This document shows positions 17,746 to 26,884 of a stretch of DNA of 64,000 nt, in pieces (within the stretch, counting starts at the first letter, position 1; every line of letters starts with the position of its first letter). The translations under genes were made by a program, and so were the position numbers. This DNA is from CBDAUN01 sp965214875 (GTDB taxonomy: Bacteria; Pseudomonadota; Gammaproteobacteria; Arenicellales; JAJDZL01), in contig OZ243980.1 of the NCBI GenBank assembly GCA_965214875.1, positions 2,852,001 through 2,916,000 of the forward strand. The letters run 5' to 3'. The notes below the pieces were generated by a model that saw nothing but the letters and a program-made list of their open reading frames with translations, did not search any database and was not told where the DNA came from.

Positions 17746-19821
17746 TCAGTCGGCAATCAATTGATCATAGGCATCATCAGGAAATTCCTCTAAAACTTCC
17801 CAGCTATAGCGGTGGTCCTCATAATTTCCATCTATGCCTCGCGGGGTTTGTAGCTCGGTTCGCTGGACAAAACTGTCGTTGTTGCCCAAGACTGCCCGAA
17901 CACTATTCCAATCATCATGAAAATACTCTGCGATCAATGGAATGATTTTGCTTCGCATGATCCGGTCTAATTCATCACGGTTCTTTGCCTTCATCAACCA
18001 CGCATGACCGATCAAATGATCTCTGTCTTTGAGATATTCCAAACGTTGGTTGATTTTACGCAAGATATCCGGCAAGTCGACATTCGTTTGATTCGCAGCC
18101 GTTTTCAGGAGATGGAGATCAGGATCTGGCAATATCTCTTCAAACTCGAATCGACGACGCAATGCAGTGTCAAGCAATGCAATCGATCGATCTGCCGTAT
18201 TCATCGTTCCCAAGACATACAAATTTGGCGGCAAGGAAAACATATCCATGGAATAAGGTAACTGCAACAACACTTCATTGTCGCCGCCTGCCCTCTTGTC
18301 TTCCTCCAACAGCGTAATGAGTTCGCCGAACACTTTGGAAACATTAGCGCGATTTATCTCGTCGATGACCAGCACATATGGTTCGCTTGTTTTTTTTTCA
18401 GCATCATTTGCGATCTCCTTCAGAATGCCATTTTTGGGCTCAAGATGAAATCCAGCACTTTCACTAGTTTTTGGACGCAGACCCTCAACGAATTCCTCAT
18501 AGCTGTAGGTCTGGTGGAAGGTGATAAATCGAACTTGATTTTGCTCAACAAGCGATTTGTATCGCTTGCGTATTTCGTCTGCTGGCAATCCAGTTTCTGC
18601 GTTCAGTCCCTCGCAAATCGCAACGCAACGTTCAGCCGTCTTGAAGGTTTTTCCAGTTCCGGGCGGACCGCAAAAAATAACGTTCAATGATTGTTGCGCA
18701 GGCACCGGCATATCTAACTGCCGGGGAGCCACAGGTGCGCCGTTATCTTGTTGAGATAATCCTTCAATGAATCTAAATGTCTTTTCGTATTCGTTCGCTC
18801 TTCGGAATGATTCATACGTTGCATATCCAGGGCCGGCTTTGGAAAATCCTACTGCGTGTATGCTATCAAGTTTTACTTCCGACTTGTTGATCCAAACCAC
18901 ATCAATACTCTTCTCTTCTGACCAACCTTTTGAATATCCATTTTCTATAACGACACCGATTGCTCTTCCTGTGTAGCCTGTACGAGCCAAGACAATATCA
19001 CCCCGTATAACTTTATCGAGCTCATCATATGAGCCTCCCGTAAAAATACAACTGTGATTATTGAAATCTGGTTCATTATCATTTTTCCAGTAGTCTGCTT
19101 GTCCTTGTCCTTGACCGTTAACATTACTGCTGATTTGATAATAAGAAAATCTTGAGTCGGCTTGGATCAAGGATTCACGGCAATAGAGAAAATAGTTAAT
19201 TTCGTACAGTTCGCAATTTGGAAATGTTTCGCGAACTTCTCGAGTAATGGACCCGTAAATCGTGTAGCCTCCATTTCCTTTTATTCTTGCTTTTCTATCG
19301 TTGTCCGCAAAATCTTTCGTAGTAGCACCAATTGGCAAAAAACAACGCGGATTAATCAAAAAAAGCGTTTGTGTAAATTTATTTACGTCAACATTTGGCA
19401 AATCCAGAACCCGTTCGAACTCACTTTCGTCAATTTTCCCGTCGCTTACCGCACTCGAAAACACCCTCCATAGCAAATCGGGACTGAATTGTTCACCATT
19501 ATGAAAGAGCGCTCTAACATTAGCGGGAGGGGTTGGCATAATTTGACCGCCAGGTGGGAATTCGGCCTTAAGATCAAATTTTGCGCGGACGCTACCGTAC
19601 ACTATCGCGCATTGGTTCTTTGTTTGCTTCTGAGCGAGAGCATAAAAGAAAGAAAACGGATCAACTGTATCATTGCCGTACCTAAGCAACGGCGGATTAT
19701 CGCTCATCCAATTAATGCCCCTCGCTTTTTCGAGAAGGTAAGATTTTGGACTCGGATTATCGTTAATCTTTGCGGCCAATTCAGAAAAGAAATCTACCCA
19801 CGCATATCTTTTACATTTCAT
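17746..19821 (-). CDS. mcrB: McrB-like AAA+ GTPase of type IV restriction system
   Basis: This is a 691-residue motor subunit. The AAA+ part (about residues 365-690) has a Walker A motif CGPPGTGKT, a Walker B motif VLVIDEINRAN and the McrB-type MNTADRS motif. The N-terminal 360 residues should recognise modified DNA. They include a segment near residues 265-295 (RGDIVLARTGYTGRAIGVV) that looks like a small beta-barrel, PUA/EVE-like reader, which is only a suggestion. An A9 run (18390-18398) lies in the AAA domain coding region. Base composition is more AT-rich than neighbouring genes, consistent with horizontal acquisition. Confidence 0.88.
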   Translation of the reverse strand: MKCKRYAWVDFFSELAAKINDNPSPKSYLLEKARGINWMSDNPPLLRYGNDTVDPFSFFYALAQKQTKNQCAIVYGSVRAKFDLKAEFPPGGQIMPTPPANVRALFHNGEQFSPDLLWRVFSSAVSDGKIDESEFERVLDLPNVDVNKFTQTLFLINPRCFLPIGATTKDFADNDRKARIKGNGGYTIYGSITREVRETFPNCELYEINYFLYCRESLIQADSRFSYYQISSNVNGQGQGQADYWKNDNEPDFNNHSCIFTGGSYDELDKVIRGDIVLARTGYTGRAIGVVIENGYSKGWSEEKSIDVVWINKSEVKLDSIHAVGFSKAGPGYATYESFRRANEYEKTFRFIEGLSQQDNGAPVAPRQLDMPVPAQQSLNVIFCGPPGTGKTFKTAERCVAICEGLNAETGLPADEIRKRYKSLVEQNQVRFITFHQTYSYEEFVEGLRPKTSESAGFHLEPKNGILKEIANDAEKKTSEPYVLVIDEINRANVSKVFGELITLLEEDKRAGGDNEVLLQLPYSMDMFSLPPNLYVLGTMNTADRSIALLDTALRRRFEFEEILPDPDLHLLKTAANQTNVDLPDILRKINQRLEYLKDRDHLIGHAWLMKAKNRDELDRIMRSKIIPLIAEYFHDDWNSVRAVLGNNDSFVQRTELQTPRGIDGNYEDHRYSWEVLEEFPDDAYDQLIAD
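18390..18398 (-). repeat. A9 homopolymer within mcrB coding sequence
   Basis: Nine consecutive T on the plus strand (A9 in the coding strand) encode Glu-Lys-Lys-Thr just before the Walker B strand. In the present length the frame is intact. Confidence 0.7.
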
Positions 19822-19990
19822 TTTTCATCTCCAAAAACAATGTTTTTATCGGAATTCGAAGCCCACACAAAAAAAATCAATCCATGCTAGCCCGAGTCAG
19901 CATCTGCGGCTCAACGAATTGTGTCGTCTTCAAAATTCACGAAATCTATCAAGAATCAAAATACGCCTGCACCACAAGAACAGAATTCTC

Positions 19991-20242
19991 GGCAATGTCT
20001 CAGTTTGAAATCTTGTCAAAGGACAGCGTGCCACTTGAAACAGGGCAACCCGAGCTGCGGTGCCCCACGCACCGCAGCTGTACACGATCGGCCTGCCGGT
20101 CACCCGGAATTGCATGCTACATGTATCTGGAGTGCAGTACGGAGGTATCTGCGCTCCTGTGGGAACCGCCATCAGCACCGCCGGCAACGCGGCGGCGAGG
20201 GCTTTCAGTCGTTCTTCAAGACGGGGGGGGGTGATGTTTCAT
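19991..20242 (-). pseudogene. Truncated phase-variable exported protein C (OFF as shown)
   Basis: The start is ATG 20242, then AAACATCA, then C9 (20223-20231), after which the start frame meets TGA two codons later. With C8 it would join a signal peptide ending MAVPTGA before QIPPYCTPDTC and about 45 residues of cysteine-bearing body. The reading then runs into the left cassette repeat instead of a family C-terminus, so it appears to be an internally deleted family member. The frame continues past the cassette to 19930. Confidence 0.65.
20223..20231 (-). repeat. C9 tract (G9 on plus strand) in gene C
   Basis: Nine G on the plus strand. Eight (or eleven) would be in frame from the ATG at 20242, so the tract is one base too long. 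Confidence 0.85.
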
Positions 20243-20351
20243 AGCGTTTTATCCGGCAGTGATTGACATCATCATTTTATCCCAAATTACAGGCTTATTT
20301 TGAAACTGAGACGCTACGGAATTCTCAGACAAACATTTAAACAAATGCCAA

Positions 20352-21404
20352 TCAGCGACCAACCCGCTTGCCGTTTGCGTCGAAGAAATGACAATCCTCT
20401 TGCGCAAAGCCCAATCCAACCTCCGCGCCATAACCAGGCCCGGCATCTCCGGGCACCCGGACCGTCACCGCGCCAAGAGTCCCGCAATCCAGCACAACGA
20501 ACGTATCGGCTCCAAGATATTCAATCACATCCACTTTGCCACTGCACTTTCCTTCGCCAGCTTCGCATAGCGAAATATGCTCCGGGCGAATGCCCAGATG
20601 AACCGGATTGCCCTCCTCTTCAAACACGCCGCTTCCGCCCCCATCAAGCCGGTATTGGCCGTTCTCGGCCGTGCACGGCATGATGTTCATTTTGGGACTG
20701 CCGATAAATTGAGCAACAAATAGATTCTGAGGTCTGCGGTAAAGCTCTCGCGGCGTACCGACCTGCGAGATCAGGCCGGCCTCCAGCACAACGATGCGGT
20801 CTGCTAGCGTCATCGCCTCAACCTGATCGTGCGTGACATAGATCATCGACGCACTTAGCGAACGGTGAAGCTTCGCAATCTCGTAGCGCATCTCGACCCG
20901 AAGCGCTGCATCAAGATTGGAAAGCGGCTCGTCGAACAGGAACGCAGTCGGATCTCGCACGATGCATCGGCCGATCGCGACCCGCTGACGCTGGCCGCCC
21001 GAAAGTTCGCGCGGACGCCGTTCCATGTACGACTCGAGCTTTAGAACCTGCGCAGCCTCGTCGACCTTGCGCGTCAGCTCCTCTCGAGCAACGCCGGCGG
21101 TCTTCAGCGAAAAGCCGATGTTCTCACGCACCGACATATGCGGATAGAGCGCATAGGACTGAAACACCATCGCCAGCCCTCGCCTTGACGGCGGTTCAGC
21201 AGTGGCGTTTTTTCCTGCCACCCAAATCTCTCCGCGACTCGTCTCCTCAAGACCCGCAATCATGCGCAGCAAAGTGGATTTGCCGCACCCGGAAGGACCT
21301 ACAAAAATCACAAACTCGCCTTTCTCGATGGAAAGATCTACACCCTTTATGACCTGCAGGTCTCCGAACCACTTTTCTACAGCCCTTAATTCAATATCCG
21401 CCAT
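20352..21404 (-). CDS. Sugar ABC transporter ATP-binding protein (MalK/UgpC type)
   Basis: This is an approximately 350-residue CUT1-family ATPase with a Walker A motif GPSGCGKST, a signature motif LSGGQRQR, a Walker B motif AFLFDEPLSNLD, a switch motif YVTHDQ and a C-terminal TOBE-type regulatory domain (HLGIRPEHIS). The start is ATG 21404, which overlaps the stop of the glycosidase gene as TAATG, so translation is coupled. It energises the two permeases encoded upstream. Confidence 0.9.
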   Translation of the reverse strand: MADIELRAVEKWFGDLQVIKGVDLSIEKGEFVIFVGPSGCGKSTLLRMIAGLEETSRGEIWVAGKNATAEPPSRRGLAMVFQSYALYPHMSVRENIGFSLKTAGVAREELTRKVDEAAQVLKLESYMERRPRELSGGQRQRVAIGRCIVRDPTAFLFDEPLSNLDAALRVEMRYEIAKLHRSLSASMIYVTHDQVEAMTLADRIVVLEAGLISQVGTPRELYRRPQNLFVAQFIGSPKMNIMPCTAENGQYRLDGGGSGVFEEEGNPVHLGIRPEHISLCEAGEGKCSGKVDVIEYLGADTFVVLDCGTLGAVTVRVPGDAGPGYGAEVGLGFAQEDCHFFDANGKRVGR

Positions 21405-22636
21405 TATTCCCTCCCCGCCCAAGCAAGCCACACGGCAGCAGTAAATGAAAAGTTGCTGCTGCCGCAAGGCTGTCCGTTCATCGGGTTGTAATACTCAAAA
21501 AAACCGTTGCGAGCGATCAGGCCAGCGGTTTCGCTACGCAGTCGCTCCGCCTCGGCATCGCGTCCTCCATCATGCAAGCCGAGCGCGATTAGCGCGTTCA
21601 TGAACGGCCAGATCGGCCCTCTCCAGTAGCGCTGCGCATCAAAGCCCGGCAAAGCCGGGCTGCTCGACGGAATTCCGTAGCTGACCCGCTCCCAAGTAGC
21701 CGTCAGCCTTTCGGAAACCTGCTGGCACTCAATGCCGGCCAGCCAGGCAAGATAGGCACCCAGGCCTGCCGTATTGGAAAATTGCCCTGTTCGCAGATCC
21801 TGCGCATCGTAGCACTGAAGCTCGTCGTTCCACAGAACCGGAAGCGCTGCTTCGAGCTCGCCCGCCCAACGCTCAGGCTCTTCCGGATCTTCATCCAATG
21901 CTCTTGCGATCGCGGCAAGATCCCGATTAGCGCGAATCAGGATGAATGTAGTTGCCGGATCAGTCATCAGAAACGGCCCCCTTGCCAAAATCTCTTCTTG
22001 GTTCCATTCGCAGTCTCGCCCGAAGTTGAGAATCGCAAGATATCGATCGTAGTCGATCTGTTCTGGCCGCATCGACCTGTCGACATAAATGGTGTCGCCG
22101 CGCTGGTAGCATTCTCCTGTGGAGATGTCGACCTTGTTCATTCCGATGTCCCACTCCATGCTGTTGTCTCGCCCCGACTCCCAAGGGTGGGTAACAGCGA
22201 CCACGCCCGAGCGGCAGCGATAGCGGCGCCACCAGCGATGCCAAGCAATAATGCTCGGATACAGCGCAGCAAGCCTCGCATATCCAGCCTGAGGCGACTT
22301 CTCGAATATATGCCGAGCAAAGATTGCCGCCACCGGCGGCTGGCTGATCCCAGAGGTTGGCGGACTAGTTTCAGTGCCCCAAACCTCAGGCCCGGGGAAG
22401 TAGTCCGACTCTTCGCCATGGAAGATGATGTGCGGCACCATGCCATTTTCCCACTGACCGGCGAAGAGCGTTTCCAACTCATCCCATGCCCGGCCGATGT
22501 CGAAAGTCGAGTAACCCCAGGCAGCAAAGGCGCTGTCCCAGTTCCACTGGTGAGGATACAAATCGGCCGCCGGCACGGTGTATCCGCCCCGGTCGTTGCC
22601 GAGCAGTATCGAGCGGGCCTGTTCGTCTAGGCTCAC
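21404..22636 (-). CDS. GH63-like glycosidase, probable glucosyl-/mannosylglycerate hydrolase
   Basis: This is a 410-residue (alpha/alpha)6-barrel hydrolase resembling bacterial mannosylglycerate/glucosylglycerate hydrolases. Motifs visible are YPHQWNWDSAF near residue 27, THPWESGRDNSMEWD near residue 149 and YWRGPIWPFMN near residue 322. There is no signal peptide, so it acts on imported sugar in the cytoplasm. It lies inside a CUT1 sugar transporter operon, which supports uptake and cleavage of a compatible solute to a hexose plus glycerate or glycerol. The exact substrate is inference. Confidence 0.75.
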   Translation of the reverse strand: MSLDEQARSILLGNDRGGYTVPAADLYPHQWNWDSAFAAWGYSTFDIGRAWDELETLFAGQWENGMVPHIIFHGEESDYFPGPEVWGTETSPPTSGISQPPVAAIFARHIFEKSPQAGYARLAALYPSIIAWHRWWRRYRCRSGVVAVTHPWESGRDNSMEWDIGMNKVDISTGECYQRGDTIYVDRSMRPEQIDYDRYLAILNFGRDCEWNQEEILARGPFLMTDPATTFILIRANRDLAAIARALDEDPEEPERWAGELEAALPVLWNDELQCYDAQDLRTGQFSNTAGLGAYLAWLAGIECQQVSERLTATWERVSYGIPSSSPALPGFDAQRYWRGPIWPFMNALIALGLHDGGRDAEAERLRSETAGLIARNGFFEYYNPMNGQPCGSSNFSFTAAVWLAWAGRE

Positions 22637-22646
22637 GGCGAGCTGC

Positions 22647-23861
22647 CTAACCTTTGACCGAACCTGCGGCTAGACCCCTTGTCATGAAACGCTCAAGCCC
22701 TAAGAACAGGGCCATTACTGGCAACGTTGCCATGACAGCGCCCGCCATAAGGTGCTGACGCGGTATCTCCGCAGAGTTAAGCTGCGCCACACCGCGAGTA
22801 AGCGTGAACGTTGACGGGTCGTCAAGCAGCATGAAAGCGAGCAAAAACTCGTTCCACGCAATCATAAAGACATACAGCGAAACCGACGCAAGGGCCGGCA
22901 GGCTAAGCGGCAGCGTAATCTTCCAGATCACCGCAAGCCGCGACAAACCGTCCATCACTCCCGCTTCCTCAACCTCTGCCGGCAAACCGCGAAAATAGCC
23001 TTGCAGCATATAGAGCGCGACCGGAATGGTGGTGACCGGATAGATCAGTATGATTCCGAAGATCGAGTTTCGAAGTCCGGCGATCGAGAATGCAATGTAG
23101 ATCGGCAAAGCTAGCACAATCATCGGCACCATATAGATCAGCAGGATCGAGCGCACTAGCGAGGCGCGTCCACGGAACCGAAGCCGCGCAACCGCATAGG
23201 CGCCGGGCACTGCAAAAAGAAGCGTAACAAAAACCGTTAGAACGGATACGTAGAACGAAGTCCACATATATCGTGCAAAATCAAACTCTACAATCAGCTC
23301 GACATAGCTTCGAAGCAGTTCCCAGCCCTTGCTGAGCTCGATCGAAAAATCAAGCGGATTCAGCAACAGCGCCTGTTGGCTTTTCAGGCTGGTCATGACC
23401 ATGACGTAGAAGGGAATCAGGACCATGGCTGTGAAAAAAACGTGTCCTACCCGGTTGAGCAGCAAAATGACAGCATCCTCAAACTCGTGCCGCGTAAGCG
23501 AACCTGGGACGATGCCGGCGAGAACCTGCCAAAGTGCGCCCACCGTCGCGCCAGCCGCGAGCGCAGCCGCGGCAATGCGACCTGTGATGCCCATATTCTC
23601 ACCGATGACAAGCGGTCCGAACCCGGCAAATACAAGAGGCAGCAGGGCCGCGAGCGCAACAGCAAATATCATCCAAGGCAAGCGAAACCGAATGATGGCC
23701 AAGCCCACAGACGCACCAAGTGCCAGCGACCACAAAAGGGAGGGGCGAATCGCATCGCCAGTAGCAAATGAAATGGCTACTGCGACGGTCGCGGATACGA
23801 CCAGTGCCCATACTGCACCCAGAATCACGGCGGTTATCCAGCCCCGGTACAGGATGCTCAC
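22647..23861 (-). CDS. Sugar ABC transporter permease (MalG type)
   Basis: This is a 404-residue inner-membrane protein. An N-terminal bundle of about four hydrophobic segments (residues 8-120) precedes the regular CUT1 permease domain with the EAA loop EEAGVMDGLSRLAVIWKITL. It is longer than typical MalG proteins (about 280-300 residues) because of the N-terminal membrane extension. The start overlaps the stop of the preceding permease gene by four bases. Confidence 0.88.
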   Translation of the reverse strand: MSILYRGWITAVILGAVWALVVSATVAVAISFATGDAIRPSLLWSLALGASVGLAIIRFRLPWMIFAVALAALLPLVFAGFGPLVIGENMGITGRIAAAALAAGATVGALWQVLAGIVPGSLTRHEFEDAVILLLNRVGHVFFTAMVLIPFYVMVMTSLKSQQALLLNPLDFSIELSKGWELLRSYVELIVEFDFARYMWTSFYVSVLTVFVTLLFAVPGAYAVARLRFRGRASLVRSILLIYMVPMIVLALPIYIAFSIAGLRNSIFGIILIYPVTTIPVALYMLQGYFRGLPAEVEEAGVMDGLSRLAVIWKITLPLSLPALASVSLYVFMIAWNEFLLAFMLLDDPSTFTLTRGVAQLNSAEIPRQHLMAGAVMATLPVMALFLGLERFMTRGLAAGSVKG

Positions 23862-25105
23862 AATCCTTCCTCCTGACTAATGAAGCGGAAGAAAAACCAC
23901 GAAAATACCAACAAGCAAATGAAGATGACTACTGCCACCGCCGCGCCAGCCCCAATGTTGGATAGCGCGAATGCCTGCTCGTAGACATTCACGGTCAATG
24001 TGCGCGTGCCGGCATTACCGCCGGTGAGCAAGAAAATGTCGTCGAATTTGTTGAACGTCCAGATAAAGCGCAATAGAAACAGAACGCTCAAAATCCCGAA
24101 CAACATTGGCAAAGACAAGTACCAGAACTGCTGGAACGGCGATGCGCCATCCATATCCGCGGCCTCGAACATGTCGGTGTCGATCGCTTGCATTCGAGCC
24201 AGAATAAACAGGAATGACAGCGGGAAGTAGCGCCATACTTCGAAGGCGGTAACCGTGATGAGAGCAAGCGGCTTCTCCCCTAAGAAGTTGATTGGCGAAT
24301 CTGCCACGCCCATCTGCACCAGCAAGGCGTTGAGCGACCCCGAAAACGGGTCGAGCAGCAACACCCATGTGAATGCTACCGCAATAACAGGGGCAACATA
24401 GGGAAACAGGTAGAGACCGCGCAGCAGTCCTCGTCCGCGAAAAGATTTGTCGAGCAACTGAGCGGCAAAAAGCCCCATGACCAGGGCTCCCACGGTTCCA
24501 AAGACTGTATAGAAGATTGTGACGCCAAGCACGCCCCAGAACTCGTCGCCATCGAATACGCGCCTAAAATTTTCCCACGTGAAAGTCAAATTGGTGATCA
24601 CGTTGGGAGCCGTGCCGGTCGCCTCGACAGGCGAGTCGCGAACATCCGCACCGCTGTCAAGGTAGTCCTGCCGGACCGTGACCGGAATCCGAATCTGATC
24701 GCGATACCCGCCCTCCCAGTCGCCAAGGTCGCAACGAAGCGCACGTCCATCAAGTGCGCAACGCGGGTCGAGCTCGGAGACCGACAGACCTTCGGGCAAA
24801 CGATCAGCAATGGTCACGCCTCGCAGCGTCTGCTCTTTGCTTGAGTTGCGGAGGCGATAGCGGATAATCGCCTCATCGCCAGCGCTGGCAACGCTTCCGC
24901 GCAGATCTTCACGGACTACCGGCACCGGCGGGCGCAAGTCGGATAGCGTAACCGGCTTAGCGCTGATCCAGAATACCGCCAGCAATGGCAAGACAACCAC
25001 CAAAGCGACCGCAACAATCGTCGGCAGCAGCAAGCCCCAAGCAAGCCGCGCCTCGCGCTTAGCCAGGGGACCCGAGCTTCGAGGCGGCTCGAGAGTAATC
25101 GCCAT
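23858..25105 (-). CDS. Sugar ABC transporter permease (MalF type)
   Basis: This is a permease of about 415 residues. The first transmembrane segment (LLLPTIVAVALVVVLPLLAV) is followed by a periplasmic loop of about 130 residues (PVPVVREDLRGS to NVITNLTFTWENF), then the five-helix CUT1 domain with an EAA-type loop FEAADMDGASPFQQFWYLSL. A large first periplasmic loop is known in MalF. The start chosen is ATG 25105, because the upstream 17 codons look unrelated. Confidence 0.88.
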   Translation of the reverse strand: MAITLEPPRSSGPLAKREARLAWGLLLPTIVAVALVVVLPLLAVFWISAKPVTLSDLRPPVPVVREDLRGSVASAGDEAIIRYRLRNSSKEQTLRGVTIADRLPEGLSVSELDPRCALDGRALRCDLGDWEGGYRDQIRIPVTVRQDYLDSGADVRDSPVEATGTAPNVITNLTFTWENFRRVFDGDEFWGVLGVTIFYTVFGTVGALVMGLFAAQLLDKSFRGRGLLRGLYLFPYVAPVIAVAFTWVLLLDPFSGSLNALLVQMGVADSPINFLGEKPLALITVTAFEVWRYFPLSFLFILARMQAIDTDMFEAADMDGASPFQQFWYLSLPMLFGILSVLFLLRFIWTFNKFDDIFLLTGGNAGTRTLTVNVYEQAFALSNIGAGAAVAVVIFICLLVFSWFFFRFISQEEGL

Positions 25106-25183
25106 AATCCGAACTATAGTGGCTTTGGCGGCAATCTGAAAGACTGGGCGGCGCATGAAAGGCGCCGCCCAGATCTAGGTCAC

Positions 25184-26542
25184 CTATTGAAGCTTAGCAA
25201 GCTCGTCGTTAAGCGCAGCCACAGTCGAAGCGGCATCCCGCACCCCATCGACATATTCGCGTACCAAGCGATTAAAAACCTGGCTGTTGACGATCTTTGA
25301 AGCGAGCGCAAATTGCCCTTCAGCCACGCCCCAGCGCTGCGCAACATCCAAACCCCCAACGATCTCATCGATCATTTCTTGGGCATAAAGGTCGCCGAGC
25401 GGAGCTTTGCGGTCAACGCCAACCGGAAGCATCGACCATGCCTCGGCAAAAGCGTTCGGGCTGTCAGTTGTGCCTCGACGCACCGGGAATTTACCTTCCG
25501 GCGCAATCGAAAGCGTCTGGGTATAGCCCTCATCCAAAGCAAATTGCACAAATTCAATAGCGGCATCCGTTTCTGCATCGGATGTGATTCCGAAGTAGTT
25601 TACATCGCCCCAGGCGGCACCATCCGGATTGGATGGGCCCGCAAAATTGGTCACGATGCCAGTCTTCGAGGCAAGTTCACCGGATGTAGGATCGTCATTG
25701 ATGGTTGGTGGAGCGCTGTCGCGCAATCCTGCGAGCTCATCCAGAATGAAAGGCGACCAGATGATCATCGGCGTCTTGCCGGCAAAGTAGAGTTCCCGCG
25801 ACTGCTTCCAGAACAATTCACCCGGAGGCGAAGCTTGAACAATCGCCTTGTAAAAGTCCAGCACTTCGGTTGTCTTGGCAATGTCGAGCGGAGCCAGGCC
25901 GTTCGCGTCAACTGGCGAAACACCGTTGGCAAGGAAGACATGCTCCAGAACTTGGCTCATGAAATTCTCATCCACCTTGGTGGCTGCCACAAATCCGTAC
26001 ATTTCCGGAGGATTGTGAAGCGCCTCGATCGCGGCGACCACATTAGCGTAAGTCGTTGGCGCAGCAAGACCGGCGCTATCGAATAAATCCTTGCGGTAGA
26101 CTACCATCTGTGTCCAGCCGTCGACCGGAACACTGGCATAGCCGTCGCCGACCGATGCCATCGCCAACGGACCAGGAGCGAACGTTCCGCTGCCGAGAGC
26201 TTCGATCGCATCGGCGGCAGCCTCAGAATCAAGAATTCCGGCTTCGTACCATGGAAGCGCGTATTGGAGCGTGTGATAAATCACATCCGGCAAGTCGCCG
26301 GCCGCATAGGCTGCCGTCGCGCGAGTGCCGAGATTCGACTCTTCCACTGGAACAACTTCAACACTATGGCCGCTAGCGGCAGTGAATTCATCGGCCATTG
26401 CTTGCTGCTTCGCGAGGCGATCAGGCTGGTTCTCAGTCGTCCAGAAACGAAGATCGGCAGCACTCGCGTAGCCGGCCGCCAGACACAGAGCCATAGTGCC
26501 AACGAACACCTTCAAGCTTGCGTGTACGGATTTAGATTTCAT
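25184..26542 (-). CDS. Sugar ABC transporter substrate-binding protein (CUT1)
   Basis: This is a 452-residue solute-binding protein with a signal peptide of about 28 residues (ALCLAAGYASA). The family-1 binding-protein pattern is visible (LRFWTTENQPDRLAKQQAMADEF; DGWTQMVVYRKDLFDSAGL). It is the first gene of the operon binding protein - MalF - MalG - glycosidase - ATPase. The promoter should lie in the 340 bp upstream. Confidence 0.9.
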   Translation of the reverse strand: MKSKSVHASLKVFVGTMALCLAAGYASAADLRFWTTENQPDRLAKQQAMADEFTAASGHSVEVVPVEESNLGTRATAAYAAGDLPDVIYHTLQYALPWYEAGILDSEAAADAIEALGSGTFAPGPLAMASVGDGYASVPVDGWTQMVVYRKDLFDSAGLAAPTTYANVVAAIEALHNPPEMYGFVAATKVDENFMSQVLEHVFLANGVSPVDANGLAPLDIAKTTEVLDFYKAIVQASPPGELFWKQSRELYFAGKTPMIIWSPFILDELAGLRDSAPPTINDDPTSGELASKTGIVTNFAGPSNPDGAAWGDVNYFGITSDAETDAAIEFVQFALDEGYTQTLSIAPEGKFPVRRGTTDSPNAFAEAWSMLPVGVDRKAPLGDLYAQEMIDEIVGGLDVAQRWGVAEGQFALASKIVNSQVFNRLVREYVDGVRDAASTVAALNDELAKLQ

Positions 26543-26884
26543 ATTTCATCTCTCATTAGGTTTGAATTTATTCATGTTTCCTGCTCAATCGCCACTGTTT
26601 CGATTGACGCTCGGCACGATTCTCTTTACAGTCCGTGAAGTGATTCTCAACATCGAAATCCTTTTCCCCGTACACATTCTAACGGTTTTTCCGCAGTTCG
26701 ATGAACATTCATATCAAACTCAGCAGTTCGAATTATGTCCAGTCCCTGTCCACATGATTTCTGCCCGCGTCTCGCAAGCTATCGCATCCGATTCGCATTT
26801 AGCATTCTTTCAGTGTGCAGCGCCTCCTTGAATTGGCACCAAACACTTTGACCTATGCCGGCCCGAAGTCTCCGCACGCATGGG
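26543..26884. other. Intergenic region upstream of sugar ABC operon
   Basis: About 340 bases with no supported gene. It contains the operon's presumed promoter and, at the right, the 3' end of the AAA ATPase gene. Confidence 0.4.

Larger units (their letters stand above)
19991..20318. mobile_element. Poly-C gene cassette C (short), with 8-bp flanking direct repeat
   Basis: The left end reads GGCAATGTCTCAGTTTGAAA and the right end is the complement of CGTAGCGTCTCAGTTTCAAA. Outside these ends GAATTCTC occurs at 19983-19990 and again at 20319-20326, a perfect 8-bp target-duplication candidate. The cassette is only 328 bp, so its gene has lost its 3' part. Confidence 0.75.
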
